Assembly (NCBI RefSeq): GCF_010894435.1
Contig: NZ_JAAIXZ010000018.1
Coordinates: 1 to 64,000, forward strand
Length of the DNA: 64,000 bases
Reading direction: 5' to 3'
Source of the DNA: Pyxidicoccus trucidator
GTDB lineage: Bacteria > Myxococcota > Myxococcia > Myxococcales > Myxococcaceae
Part shown: in pieces, positions 17,584 to 26,686 of the stretch
Numbering within the stretch: position 1 is the stretch's first letter
How the letters are laid out: each line of letters begins with the position of its first letter
Notes under the pieces: generated by a model
What the model was told of the DNA's origin: nothing
Database searches by the model: none
What the model saw: the letters and a program-made list of their open reading frames with translations, nothing else
Position numbers and translations under genes: made by a program

Positions 17584-19083
17584 CTACCGCGTCGCGCGCA
17601 CCCGGGGCTCGGTGATGTCGTCGAACTTCGACGGGAAGTGGCTCAGGTCCGTGTCGGTGTTCTGGGCCACCGGGTTGTGGCAGCCGAAGCAGCCGGCCTT
17701 GTTCGCGTTGGAGAGACCCGAGCCGTTGGGGTCATACGCCGTGGAGCCCGTCTGGAGGTACGTCTCCAGCGTGGTGTTCGCGAGGTTGGGGAAGCCCACG
17801 GCCGTCTTTTCGGGCACGCCGGACTTGGGCTGCTGGAAGATGGAGATCCAGAAGTCCTCGTTGGGCGCCTGGGTGCCCTTCGTCCACAGCGTGCCGATGA
17901 GCTGGTAGTTCTTCCAGACGCCCGTGAGCTGCGGCCGCACCGTGGCGTTGAGGCACGACACGTTGCCTCCGCTGTTCGCGTTCGGGTCGTTCGTGGACGA
18001 GCCCACCACGGCGCAGTTGGCGTCGCTCACGCCCCCCGCGGGCAGCGCGTCGGTCCGACAGATGTTGACCTGCTCGAAGCCCGAGCCCTCATGCGGGTCC
18101 AGGTTGCACTGGGGGCTCGCCGGGGTGACGCCGCAGGTCTTCGAGGACATCACCCCCGCGGGCGCCGTCGCCGGGTTGAAGAACGACCACGGCGTCCCGA
18201 GCGGCGACTGCGTGTCGATGGGCGTGCTGGAGCCCGGAGCGCAGTCCGGCGTGTTCGCGACGTGCTCGAACGAGGCCCAGACCCACTCACCGTGCGTCGG
18301 CGTCTTCTGCACGAGGTGCAGCCCCACCAGCCCCAGGTTGGTGCCGGCGCAGTACATGACTCCGGCGGGGCAGTCGTTGGCGGGGAACTGCCTCCAGGCG
18401 CTCTTGATTTCGACGGAGCCCATGGCGGTGCCATCTCCCCACGGCAGCCAGAACTGCTGCGGGTTGTTGCAGTTCGTGAAGGGCGGGCTGCCCGCTGGCG
18501 GCTGGCAGAAGGCGTCGTAGTTCTGCTGCGTGTAGTAGCCGCTGCTGACCACCGCGTCATAGAACGGCTGGTTGAAGCGGAGGTCGTAGAGCACCATCTG
18601 CCCCGCGACGTCGATGAGCGCGTCCTGCCCCGCGCCGGCCTGCTTCTGGTCCAGCATGGCGACCTCGAGCGTCGTCTCGCCACCGGGGAACGCGCCGGGC
18701 GCGGACGAGCCGTTCGGCTTCAGCATGTTGTACCAGGGCGCATAGGACAGGAACCGGGGCTTGGTGGGCGTCACCGGGTCGTTCCCGTCCTCGACGATTT
18801 GCGTCAGGTAGAGGAACTGGTTCCACGCGAAGGTGTGGAAGTCGCAGAAGGACTGCTCGGGCAGCGGCACCTCGCCCAGAGGCTGCGGGTTGGCGACGCT
18901 GAGGCGCGTCCCGTTGCTGAAGATGCCGTCGCAGCGCACCTGGGGATTCGTGCCCGCGTCCGGCTGAGGCGCGGGCTCGACCGTATTGGAGTCCTTGCAG
19001 TGGACCAGGGAGGCCCCGAGGGTCGCCGCCACGAGGGTGGTCTTCAGGAGCTGCCGGGGACGGGAGCGCGACGGGAGTGGCAT
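17584..19083 (-). CDS. Secreted lipoprotein with single C-terminal CxxCH heme-type motif
   Basis: 499 residues. Signal sequence with lipobox LVHCKDS (Cys29). The large middle part is rich in aromatic residues, Gly, Pro and scattered cysteines without a family I recognise (for example FCDFHTFAWNQFLYLTQ and QFWLPWGDGTAMGSVEIKSAWRQFP). Near the C-terminus (about residue 465) AGCFGCHNP is a c-type heme attachment motif, seen in myxobacterial proteins where one CxxCH ends a large enzyme-like domain. A Met or His sixth ligand is not obvious. Possibly a periplasmic redox protein. It shares a divergent region with the serine hydrolase gene, which contains two perfect hairpins. Confidence 0.68.
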   Translation of the reverse strand: MPLPSRSRPRQLLKTTLVAATLGASLVHCKDSNTVEPAPQPDAGTNPQVRCDGIFSNGTRLSVANPQPLGEVPLPEQSFCDFHTFAWNQFLYLTQIVEDGNDPVTPTKPRFLSYAPWYNMLKPNGSSAPGAFPGGETTLEVAMLDQKQAGAGQDALIDVAGQMVLYDLRFNQPFYDAVVSSGYYTQQNYDAFCQPPAGSPPFTNCNNPQQFWLPWGDGTAMGSVEIKSAWRQFPANDCPAGVMYCAGTNLGLVGLHLVQKTPTHGEWVWASFEHVANTPDCAPGSSTPIDTQSPLGTPWSFFNPATAPAGVMSSKTCGVTPASPQCNLDPHEGSGFEQVNICRTDALPAGGVSDANCAVVGSSTNDPNANSGGNVSCLNATVRPQLTGVWKNYQLIGTLWTKGTQAPNEDFWISIFQQPKSGVPEKTAVGFPNLANTTLETYLQTGSTAYDPNGSGLSNANKAGCFGCHNPVAQNTDTDLSHFPSKFDDITEPRVRATR

Positions 19084-19107
19084 CGAGGGTCTCTCAGGAA
19101 AGAGGAG

Positions 19108-19143
19108 TCACGGGCCCGCGCCTGGGGGTACGCGGGCCCGTGA
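19108..19143. promoter_or_regulatory. Perfect 13-bp-arm hairpin upstream of the CxxCH lipoprotein gene
   Basis: TCACGGGCCCGCG (19108-19120) and its exact reverse complement (19131-19143) enclose a 10-base loop, 24 bases before the start at 19083. If transcribed in the leftward mRNA it would sit right in front of the ribosome binding site; as DNA it could be an operator. Confidence 0.45.
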
Positions 19144-19322
19144 GCAGGGGTGGACGGGCGGGCGACGTTGCAGGGCGGATGCCATGGCCCGCCGGAGCCG
19201 CCGCCGCGGGTAAGCCCCGGGGATTCCATCGAGGCCTCGTGGCGCCTGCCGGGCCTTGCGTTGTGTGGGTACGCGGGTGCGTCCCGAGCGAACGGCGCTG
19301 GCACCTTCACGGGAATGCAGGA

Positions 19323-19355
19323 CGGGCATCCGGTGTCGGTAGGGCCGGATGCCCG
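19323..19355 (+). promoter_or_regulatory. Perfect 11-bp-arm hairpin just upstream of the serine hydrolase start
   Basis: CGGGCATCCGG (19323-19333) and CCGGATGCCCG (19345-19355) enclose 11 bases and end 22 bases before the ATG at 19378. The ribosome binding site CGAGGAG lies between hairpin and start. Could be a leader hairpin or operator. Confidence 0.45.
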
Positions 19356-19377
19356 CCCACCCGAGGAGCTGGACACG

Positions 19378-20781
19378 ATGAGACAGGCCCATCCAAGGTT
19401 GGCTGCCTTCCTGGTGCTGCTGGCAGCCCTGAGCGCGGGCGCAGCTCCGGCGACGGCGCTCCCGGCGCGACTGACTCCCGAGCAGGAAGCGGCCATCACC
19501 CGCGCCATCGAGGAAGAGCTGCGCGAGTCCGGCGCTCCCGGCGCGGCCGTCGCCGTGATTCAGGGCGGCGAGACGCTCTACCTCCGCACCTTCGGGGTGC
19601 GCAGCAGCGAGGAGCGCACGCCCGTCACGCCGGACACACTGTTCCGCCTGGGCTCCACCACGAAGATGCTCACCGCGCTGGCGACACTCGATGCGGCGGC
19701 GAAGGGTCGGCTCGGCCTGGACGTTCCGGTGCGCACGTACGTGAAGGACCTGAACCCGACGCTGGGGAAGGTGACGCCGCGCCAGCTCCTGTCGCACTCG
19801 GCGGGCATGCGCGAGGCGTCGCCCTCCGTGCAGTCGAAGGACGACGAGGCCCTGGGGCGGATGGTGCGAGGCTGGAAGGGCGACTACCTCTTCGCGCCTC
19901 CGGGCGACGTCTTCTCGTACAGCGGCCCCGGATACTGGCTGGCGGGGCTCGTGCTGGAGCGCGTCCACGGCAAGCCCTATGCGGACACGCTGCGCGAGAC
20001 GCTGTTCCAGCCGCTCGGCATGGAGCGCAGCACGCTCCGCCCGCTGGAGGCCATCACCTCCGACTTCGCGCAGGGCCATGAAGAGAGCGGCAGTGAGCTG
20101 AAGGTCGTCCGTCCCATGGCGGAGAACACCGCGATGTACCCGGCGGGCTCGGCGTTCTCCTCTGCTCGCGAGCTGGCGCGCTTCGCTTCCATCGTGGTGC
20201 GGGGCGGCCTGGACGGGGAGCGCCGCGTGCTACCCGAGGCCGCCGTGCGGGACTTCTTCACCGCGCACGTCCCCCTGCCCGGAGCGGGGCCGGAGGAGGC
20301 GCGTTATGGCTTCGGCCTGGTGCGGCTCCGTCTCGGTGGCACGGAGGTCTTCGAGCATGGCGGCGTGCGCCGGGGGTATGGCTCGCACTTCCGCTTCCTG
20401 CCGGAGAAGCAGGGCGCGGTCATCCTGCTCACCAACAAGAACGGCGTCACGCTGCGGAAGTCACTCGACGTCATCTCCAAGGCGGTCTTCGGCCTGCCGG
20501 AGCAGCCCCCACCGCCCGCGGACGACCCGCCGCTCACCGCCGCCGAGGCGGAGCGCTACACCGGCACGTACCGCCACGCGGACCTCGTGAGCTTCGCGGT
20601 GGCCTGGGATGGGAAGCAGCTCGTGCTGACCCTGGACACCGCGAAGCCGCTCCAGCGAATGAAGCAGGACGGCTTCCGGACGGCGGACGGGCAGGAGCTG
20701 GTGTTCATCTTCAAGCCGGGACAGCCGAAGGCGCGCTACCTCCACATGGACCTGCTGACCGCGGTGCGCTCCGGACGGTAG
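19378..20781 (+). CDS. Beta-lactamase-family serine hydrolase with C-terminal extension
   Basis: 467 residues starting at the ATG at 19378, preceded by CGAGGAGCTGGACACG. Signal peptide (FLVLLAALSAGAAPATA). The class C-type serine hydrolase fold shows SxxK as S93-TTK (LGSTTKM), YSGPGYW in the place of the YxN motif, and HGG (FEHGGVRRGY) for the third motif. After about residue 380 a DUF3471-like beta-sandwich tail follows (AEAERYTGTYRHADLV). Such exported enzymes act as D-aminopeptidases, esterases or penicillin-binding-protein relatives; resistance to beta-lactams should not be assumed. Confidence 0.85.
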   Translation: MRQAHPRLAAFLVLLAALSAGAAPATALPARLTPEQEAAITRAIEEELRESGAPGAAVAVIQGGETLYLRTFGVRSSEERTPVTPDTLFRLGSTTKMLTALATLDAAAKGRLGLDVPVRTYVKDLNPTLGKVTPRQLLSHSAGMREASPSVQSKDDEALGRMVRGWKGDYLFAPPGDVFSYSGPGYWLAGLVLERVHGKPYADTLRETLFQPLGMERSTLRPLEAITSDFAQGHEESGSELKVVRPMAENTAMYPAGSAFSSARELARFASIVVRGGLDGERRVLPEAAVRDFFTAHVPLPGAGPEEARYGFGLVRLRLGGTEVFEHGGVRRGYGSHFRFLPEKQGAVILLTNKNGVTLRKSLDVISKAVFGLPEQPPPPADDPPLTAAEAERYTGTYRHADLVSFAVAWDGKQLVLTLDTAKPLQRMKQDGFRTADGQELVFIFKPGQPKARYLHMDLLTAVRSGR

Positions 20782-20793
20782 GCGGAGCCAGCG

Positions 20794-22242
20794 TCAGTCC
20801 AGCGTCTCGGGAACGCGCGCCCCCGCCTGCTCCACCCACTTGCGCGCCTTCGTCAGCGCCTCATCGAGCCAGGCGGCCGCGTTCTCCTCCTCCACCTCGT
20901 CCCAGGTGAAGCCCGGGCCTTCCGAGACGTGAAGCGGGTGCTCCCGGCGCCAGCGGGCAGCCATGGCACGCGCCAGGTCCGAGCGGCTCCGGGACAGCGC
21001 CACCACCAGCGCCAGCGCCCCCGGCTCACGCTCCATTCCCTGGAGGGCCGCCGCCAGCTCGTGGTGACACCAGGGCCGGTCCAGCACGAAGAGCACGGCC
21101 GTGACGAGCTGCCGCGCGATGGGCGTGGTGGAGCGCAGCGCCAGGCGCACCAGCTCACGCGCGTGCTCGTGCGCATACTCCAGCGCGAGCAGCGCGAAGT
21201 CGCCGATGAACGGGTTGCCACCGTAGCCCTTCACCGGGTTCACCCGTGCGAAGGCGAGCATCGCTTCGAGGACGCGCTCCCGCTCGATTCCCCGCTTCAG
21301 CAGATAGTGCGCGGCGGCGTGCATGGAATAGGGGTGGTGCTCCGTGGGGGACAGCCGCTCCAGCGCGAGGCGCAGCACGGCGTCGCTCCCGGCGGCCCCT
21401 GGCATCCTGTCCAGCCGCTGCACGGCTTCCGCCGTCGCCGCGGACACCGGGCCATGCTCGATGACCCGCGTGCAGGCACGGACCTGCTCCTCGTCGGTGG
21501 AGAGCGACTCCAGGGCCGCGAGGGCGTCGCCCGCCGTCCAGGGACTCCCGGCTTGCGCGAGGAGCCAGTTCCGCCGGGACTGGCGCACCGCCTCGACCTT
21601 CGCCTGGAACACCTCCCCCCCCGGGCGAGACACCAGCGCCTCGAAGTCGCGCAGGTGCGCGAGGCACCGCGCGGTGGCCTCGTCGTTCGATAGGTCGAGC
21701 GCCGCCGCGCTCTCCGCGAGCGTCTCCAGCTCGGCGGGGAGCCGGAACACATTCTGTCGCTGGGGCCGTCCAAAGAGCCCCACCGCGCTCAGGTCATCGA
21801 TGGCGGCCGCCAGGAGCGACGCGCCGGGCAGGAGCGCGCGGAGCCGGGCCTCGGGCAGCTCGGGCGCGGTGAGCGACTCGATTCGATGGGCGAAGAAGTA
21901 CGCGTCGATGGACGCCCCCTCCTCGTCATGGAAGTCCACGTCGATCAGCTCGCCCGGGCCCTCGAAGCAGCAGCCGATGCCATGGAAGTTGTACCGCCAG
22001 CCCGCGTACCCCGGCACGTCGCCTTCATCCTCGTCGAGGCCGCGTCCGGTGATGCGCTCCTTCACCATCTGCGTCACCCAGCGCTGCCGGCTGACCTGCC
22101 GAAGCAGGCACAGCAGGAGCCAGCCATGCGCCACCGAGGGGACGTCGTCCTCCTGGAGTAGCTCCTGTGGCGTCGGCGCGGGCGCCTCCGACACCACGGC
22201 GCGCACCGCCGCCTCGAGCTTCCGTGCGACTTCGCCGTCCAT
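20794..22242 (-). CDS. Hypothetical protein with DUF6896-like N-terminus and helical repeat body
   Basis: 482 residues. The ATG at 22242 is used because CGAGAGGAGGC lies 6-8 bases before it; an extension to 22326 would overlap the preceding gene's end. Residues about 60-130 (GWRYNFHGIGCCFEGPGELIDVDFHDEEGASIDAYFF) resemble DUF6896, the family with an FHGxGC motif seen in toxin/immunity loci. The rest is alpha-helical with HEAT-like stretches (LERLSPTEHHPYSMHAAAHYLLKRGI, RQLVTAVLFVLDRPWCHHELAAAL). No signal peptide. It lies 35 bases downstream of the MBL-fold gene and is probably in the same operon. Confidence 0.6.
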   Translation of the reverse strand: MDGEVARKLEAAVRAVVSEAPAPTPQELLQEDDVPSVAHGWLLLCLLRQVSRQRWVTQMVKERITGRGLDEDEGDVPGYAGWRYNFHGIGCCFEGPGELIDVDFHDEEGASIDAYFFAHRIESLTAPELPEARLRALLPGASLLAAAIDDLSAVGLFGRPQRQNVFRLPAELETLAESAAALDLSNDEATARCLAHLRDFEALVSRPGGEVFQAKVEAVRQSRRNWLLAQAGSPWTAGDALAALESLSTDEEQVRACTRVIEHGPVSAATAEAVQRLDRMPGAAGSDAVLRLALERLSPTEHHPYSMHAAAHYLLKRGIERERVLEAMLAFARVNPVKGYGGNPFIGDFALLALEYAHEHARELVRLALRSTTPIARQLVTAVLFVLDRPWCHHELAAALQGMEREPGALALVVALSRSRSDLARAMAARWRREHPLHVSEGPGFTWDEVEEENAAAWLDEALTKARKWVEQAGARVPETLD

Positions 22243-22277
22243 CTCCGCTGCCTCCTCTCGTCCCGGCCCCGTGCGCG

Positions 22278-23261
22278 CTACCGCGCCTTCACGCAGCCCG
22301 GCGCGCTTCCGAAGAACTTCTCCCACGCGTCGCGGTCATGCGCGGGGAGGAATTGCAGCTCGGGGGCCAGCTCGTGGAGCTGGGACAGCCGGGCCACCTG
22401 GTCGCGCGCGGCCTCCGAGTCCGTGTCCGTGAAGAACTGGAGCAGCGTGCTCTTGGGCAGGCGCCGCTCCACCGACTCGACGAGGTTGACGGTGTCGCCC
22501 ACGTGCACCAGCCGCCGCTCGGGTGAGAGGTTCACGAAGGTGGCGATGCTGCCCGGCGTGTGGCCGGGAATCCGCGCCACCACCACCGCGCCGTCCCCGA
22601 AGACGTCGAAGCTCTCGTCGAAGTTCTCATAGGGCCGGGGCTCGAAGGCCATGGCCGTCATGCGCCCCTCCACCGCCTGGGCGTGCTCGGGGAAGACCTC
22701 CTTGCGCGTCCGCCAGCCCTCGATGAGCGCCTTCTCCTCCGCCGGCAGCAGCACCGGCACCTGCCGCAGCTCCACCATGCCGCCCAGGTGGTCCAGGTGC
22801 GCGTGCGAGGGGATGAACCACTTCAGGCCCTCTGGCGTGGCGCCCACCTTCTGGAACGCCGCCGCCAGCGTGGACCTGTCACGTATCCCCTTCAGCGCCG
22901 ACTCGTTGAAGAAGCGCGCGAGCGGGGGCCGCTGCTTCACCTCCTCGTGCACGTTCGGGCTGTAGCCCGCATCGATGAGCACGTCTCCCTGGGGATGCCG
23001 CACCAGCAGCCCGGAGGCCGTGTTCCGCCACGTGCCCGTGCGCGTGAGCCCCGCCGTGCCGAGCTGGCCCCAGACGTCGCTGCGCGACAGCTCCAGCCAG
23101 CACACCTCCACCTCGGGCAGGGCCTTCAAGTCCGGCACGGCCCGGGCATGCGCGGGCGCGGCAGGCAGCTCCGCCGTGAACAGCTTCACGCCGCCCGCGA
23201 GCAACCCCGCGACCAGGAACATCCCGAAGAGGCGGCCCCAACGAACCTTGAATCTCGCCAT
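22278..23261 (-). CDS. Membrane-anchored MBL-fold metallohydrolase
   Basis: 327 residues. An N-terminal hydrophobic segment (LFGMFLVAGLLAGGVKLF) acts as signal or anchor. The metallo-beta-lactamase motif is HAHLDHLGG (about residue 157), with later metal ligands in RIPGHTPGS and VHVGDTV, and PAHD near the C-terminus. The layout is like AHL-lactonase/AttM-type or glyoxalase II-type hydrolases facing the periplasm. The substrate cannot be told from sequence. First gene of a two-gene minus-strand operon. Confidence 0.82.
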   Translation of the reverse strand: MARFKVRWGRLFGMFLVAGLLAGGVKLFTAELPAAPAHARAVPDLKALPEVEVCWLELSRSDVWGQLGTAGLTRTGTWRNTASGLLVRHPQGDVLIDAGYSPNVHEEVKQRPPLARFFNESALKGIRDRSTLAAAFQKVGATPEGLKWFIPSHAHLDHLGGMVELRQVPVLLPAEEKALIEGWRTRKEVFPEHAQAVEGRMTAMAFEPRPYENFDESFDVFGDGAVVVARIPGHTPGSIATFVNLSPERRLVHVGDTVNLVESVERRLPKSTLLQFFTDTDSEAARDQVARLSQLHELAPELQFLPAHDRDAWEKFFGSAPGCVKAR

Positions 23262-23506
23262 GCGCCGTGCTTACCACGCCCGGCGCGCGGGCTGCCCGGG
23301 GGGTGACGACCCGGCAGGGAGAGAAACGAACGAAGAGCGCGCGCAATGTGAGCGCGCCTCGTGCGGAGGATACGCAATGGCACCGCCCGGGCGATGGCCC
23401 ACGCCCGGGGGAAGGTGCTCGTCCGGATAGGCGAGGCGGCTGGGGAGCGCTTGTCGCTGTAGCGACTGGAGAACGGCTGGTAGCCGCTGGACGCGCTCCC
23501 TTCAGC

Positions 23507-26500
23507 TCATGCCAGTACCGGGGGCGTGGTGCCTCCCTCGTCAGGCGTGAGCGGACCCAGCGCGTCTTCCAGGAAGCGCAGTGCCCCGCGCAGGTCGGAG
23601 GAGGCCGCCTCCGCCGGAGCCCTGCGCGCCCGGTCCATGCGCCGACGCGCCGCTTCCCGGAGCTGCCTTGCCCGCTCGCGGCCTTCCGGCAGGGCTCGCG
23701 CGTCGGCCACGTCCACCGCCGCACGTAGCAGCGCGCCCAGCTCGCGCAGCACCGGGTCGTCCCGCAGCTCCATCGCCCCCTCCAGCACCACGAAGCTCGC
23801 CTCCGCCGCCGCGGGGTCTCCCAGGAAGGCCTCCACCGCCGCGCGGTGGATGGCGAAGCGCAGCGCCTGGCCTCGCGACACCCGGCCCAGGCCGGACACG
23901 GCTTCCGACAGCCGCGCCCATGCCGCCTCCATCGCGCCCAGCGCCAGCTCCGCGCGGCCCAGCTCGCCCAGCGCCGTGCCCTCCAGGAGCCGCTGGCCCA
24001 GCTGCCGTCCCATGCGCCCCGCCGACAGCAGGTGCTCGCGCGCCTCCAGCGACCGGCCCTCCTCCAACAGGAAGCAGCCCAGGTTGAGGCGCGCCAGTGC
24101 GTGGCCCACCCGGTCTCCCACGCTGGCCGAGCGGGTCATCGCATCCTCCAGCAGCGCCAGCGCCTCGCGCGTACGCCCCGCCTCGCCAATGGCCACCGCG
24201 CAGTTGGTGAGGAAGCCCACTTCGAACGTCACGTCCCCCACGTCGCGGAACAGCGCCTGCGCCGAGCGCAGGTGGGGAATGGCCGCCTCCGCGCCACAGC
24301 GCGCCTGCTCCACCAGTCCCAGGTTGCCCACCGCGTACGCCTCCAGCCAGCGGTCGCCTTCCGAGGGCAGTTGCTGCGCCTCGAGCACCAGCGCCCAGGC
24401 GCGGGCCACCTCGCCCTCGTGGCGGGCGACGATGGACAGGTCCACCAGCACGCGCTTCTCCCCCGCCACCGTCCCCAGCACCCGCAGCGTGGAGCGCGCC
24501 CCTTCCAGGTCCTTCCGCGCCGCGTCCAGGTGCCCCGCCTCCAGCAGCACCCGGCCCCGCACCGCCAGCGCCTCGGCCACCAGCAGCGGGGAGACGGCGA
24601 CGGTGCCCGCAATCGCCAGCGCCGAGTCCAGCCGCGCCAGCAGCAGACTCACCGGCCCGCGAGTGATGACCTCCGGCTCCAGCGCGACCAGCGCCTCCAG
24701 GGCCCGCTCCACGGAGCCCACCGTGGCCGGCATCACCAGCAGCGCGTTGTCACACGCGGCCAGGAGATTCTCCCGCTCCACTGCCAGCTGCCGCAGCGCC
24801 TCCGCGCCCCTGGCGCTGCGCACCCGCTCGCGCAGGCCCCGCGCCAGCGTGAGGTACCAGTCCGCATGTCGCTCCGCCAGCGTCTCCCCCCCGCGCAAAT
24901 CCCTCAGCTTCGCGGCGGCGTACTGGCGGATGCTCTCGTACTGTCCCAGTCGCGGCTCCCCGTCCGGACCCTCCGCCTCCAGCACCCGCAGCAGCGACTT
25001 GGAGCGCAGCGACTCCAGCACCTCCAGCACGTCCGGCGCGTCGGGAGGCAGCGCCAGCACCACCTCCGCCGCCTCCAGCGTGAAGCCCCCGCGGAACACC
25101 GAGCACCGCGCCAGGGCCATCTGCTCGACGGGCTCCAGCAGGTTCCAGGACCAGTCGATGGCACCGCGCAGCGTGGCCTGCCGCGCGCTGGCGTCCCGCC
25201 GGCCTCCACGCAGCAGCTCGAAGCGGCGCGGCAGCCGCTCGCGGAGCTGGCTCACGCTCAACAGCCCCATGCGCGCCGCCGCCAGCTCCAGGGCCAGGGC
25301 AATGCCGTCCAACTGGCGCACGATGTCCGCGACGCGGGGCGCGTCATCCACCGTCAACTCGAAGTCGCCCCGGGCCTCCCTCGCGCGCTGGACGAACAGG
25401 CGCACCGCGTCCGAGCGGGCAATCTCCTCCAGCCGCACTTCGCCTGGCTCCGGCACCGCCAGGGGCGTCAAATCCAACAGGCGCTCGCCGGGCAGGCGCA
25501 GCGCCTCGCGCGAGGTGGTGACGAAGCGCGCGCGCGGGGCCAGCGCCATCCACCGCCCGAGCGTGGCCGGCACGTGCCGCACCGCCTGCTCCAGGTTGTC
25601 GAGGATGACCAGCACGTCCCCGCAGTCGCCCAGCGCGCGGCCCAGCCGCTCCACCGGCTCCGTGGGGTCGCCGTCCCGCCGCAGCGCCACGCCCAGCGCC
25701 TGGCCCACGGCATGGCAGAGCGCATCCGCCGTCTGCGCCTCCGCCAGCTCGCACAGCCAGACGCCGCCCTCCCACGCGCCCGACTCCAGCTCCAGCGCGC
25801 CGAAGTGCGAGGCCAGCCGCGTCTTGCCCATGCCCCCGGGTCCCAGCACCGTGACGAGCCGCGCACCGTCCGCGAGCCAGCGCCGCAGCGTGCTCAGCTC
25901 CGAGCTCCGGCCCACCAGCCCTTCCCGCGCCACCGGCACGTTTCCCTGCCTGTCACGCGGCGCCCTCGGCGCGCCGAAGCGCCGGTCCGACAGCGAGGCA
26001 GGCAGCACCTCCACCAGCGCCACCGCGTCGTCGATGCCCTTGAGGCGGAAGGAGCCCAGCGGGCGCACCGCGGTACGGCCCAGCACCTCCACGGAGGGCG
26101 CGGCCTGGGCCCAGGCAGTGCCGCTCACCAGCACCTGTCCGCCATGGCCCGCCGACGTCACCCGCGCCGCCACGTTCACCATGCGGCCCAGGTAGTCCGT
26201 CCGGCCCGTGCGCTCGTCGACGCGGCACTCGGCCTCGCCCACGTGCACGCCCATGCGCACGCGCAGCCCCCGGTGCAGCGGCCCGCGCGGCCCCGCCTCT
26301 TCCGCCGCCTCGGGGTACATGAGGAGCTCCGCCGGCCACGGCGCGCGCAGCAGCGCCTCCTGCGCCTCCAGGCACCAGCGCAGCGCCTCCAGCACCGTGG
26401 AGAACGCAATCATGAAGGAGTCGCCCTGCGTCTTCACCTCATAGCCGGAGCCGTCCTCGAGCAGCGAGCGCAGCACCCCGTCATGCACCTCCAATGCGGC

Positions 26501-26686
26501 GCGCATGCTCGCGCCACAGCGCTCCCACAGCCGGGTGGAGCCCTGCACGTCCGTGAAGACCAGCGCCACCGTGCCCTCGGGCGGCATGGCCCGTGACGTG
26601 TCTCCCGGAGCCGCCGACGCACGGCCCGGGAGGGCTCGCAGTGTGCCCGCCGAGGGAAGAGTCAGCCTTCGCAAAGCATCTCCCAT
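23507..26686 (-). CDS. Class III nucleotide cyclase-STAND ATPase-TPR signalling protein
   Basis: About 1059 residues. An ATG at 26686 is preceded by GGGAGAGGGCG; a GTG at 26707 would add 7 residues without a binding site. Residues about 40-215 are a class III adenylate/guanylate cyclase domain: VALVFTDVQGSTRLWE (metal Asp), KTQGDSFMIAF, and YLGRMVNVAARVTS with the transition-state Asn-Arg. Next is a STAND/AAA ATPase with Walker A GPGGMGKT and Walker B VLVILDNLEQ, then LDGIALALELAAARM and a winged-helix-like segment. The last about 400 residues are TPR-type helical repeats. Such proteins turn a protein or ligand signal sensed by the repeats into cAMP/cGMP output. Both metal-binding acidic positions cannot be fully confirmed by eye. 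Confidence 0.85.
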   Translation of the reverse strand: MGDALRRLTLPSAGTLRALPGRASAAPGDTSRAMPPEGTVALVFTDVQGSTRLWERCGASMRAALEVHDGVLRSLLEDGSGYEVKTQGDSFMIAFSTVLEALRWCLEAQEALLRAPWPAELLMYPEAAEEAGPRGPLHRGLRVRMGVHVGEAECRVDERTGRTDYLGRMVNVAARVTSAGHGGQVLVSGTAWAQAAPSVEVLGRTAVRPLGSFRLKGIDDAVALVEVLPASLSDRRFGAPRAPRDRQGNVPVAREGLVGRSSELSTLRRWLADGARLVTVLGPGGMGKTRLASHFGALELESGAWEGGVWLCELAEAQTADALCHAVGQALGVALRRDGDPTEPVERLGRALGDCGDVLVILDNLEQAVRHVPATLGRWMALAPRARFVTTSREALRLPGERLLDLTPLAVPEPGEVRLEEIARSDAVRLFVQRAREARGDFELTVDDAPRVADIVRQLDGIALALELAAARMGLLSVSQLRERLPRRFELLRGGRRDASARQATLRGAIDWSWNLLEPVEQMALARCSVFRGGFTLEAAEVVLALPPDAPDVLEVLESLRSKSLLRVLEAEGPDGEPRLGQYESIRQYAAAKLRDLRGGETLAERHADWYLTLARGLRERVRSARGAEALRQLAVERENLLAACDNALLVMPATVGSVERALEALVALEPEVITRGPVSLLLARLDSALAIAGTVAVSPLLVAEALAVRGRVLLEAGHLDAARKDLEGARSTLRVLGTVAGEKRVLVDLSIVARHEGEVARAWALVLEAQQLPSEGDRWLEAYAVGNLGLVEQARCGAEAAIPHLRSAQALFRDVGDVTFEVGFLTNCAVAIGEAGRTREALALLEDAMTRSASVGDRVGHALARLNLGCFLLEEGRSLEAREHLLSAGRMGRQLGQRLLEGTALGELGRAELALGAMEAAWARLSEAVSGLGRVSRGQALRFAIHRAAVEAFLGDPAAAEASFVVLEGAMELRDDPVLRELGALLRAAVDVADARALPEGRERARQLREAARRRMDRARRAPAEAASSDLRGALRFLEDALGPLTPDEGGTTPPVLA

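Noticed and set aside
23526-26596. Two open frames of about 900 codons on the plus strand
   Set aside because: Both are antisense to the cyclase-STAND gene, with Ser/Arg- or Arg/Gln-rich translations. Shadow frames.
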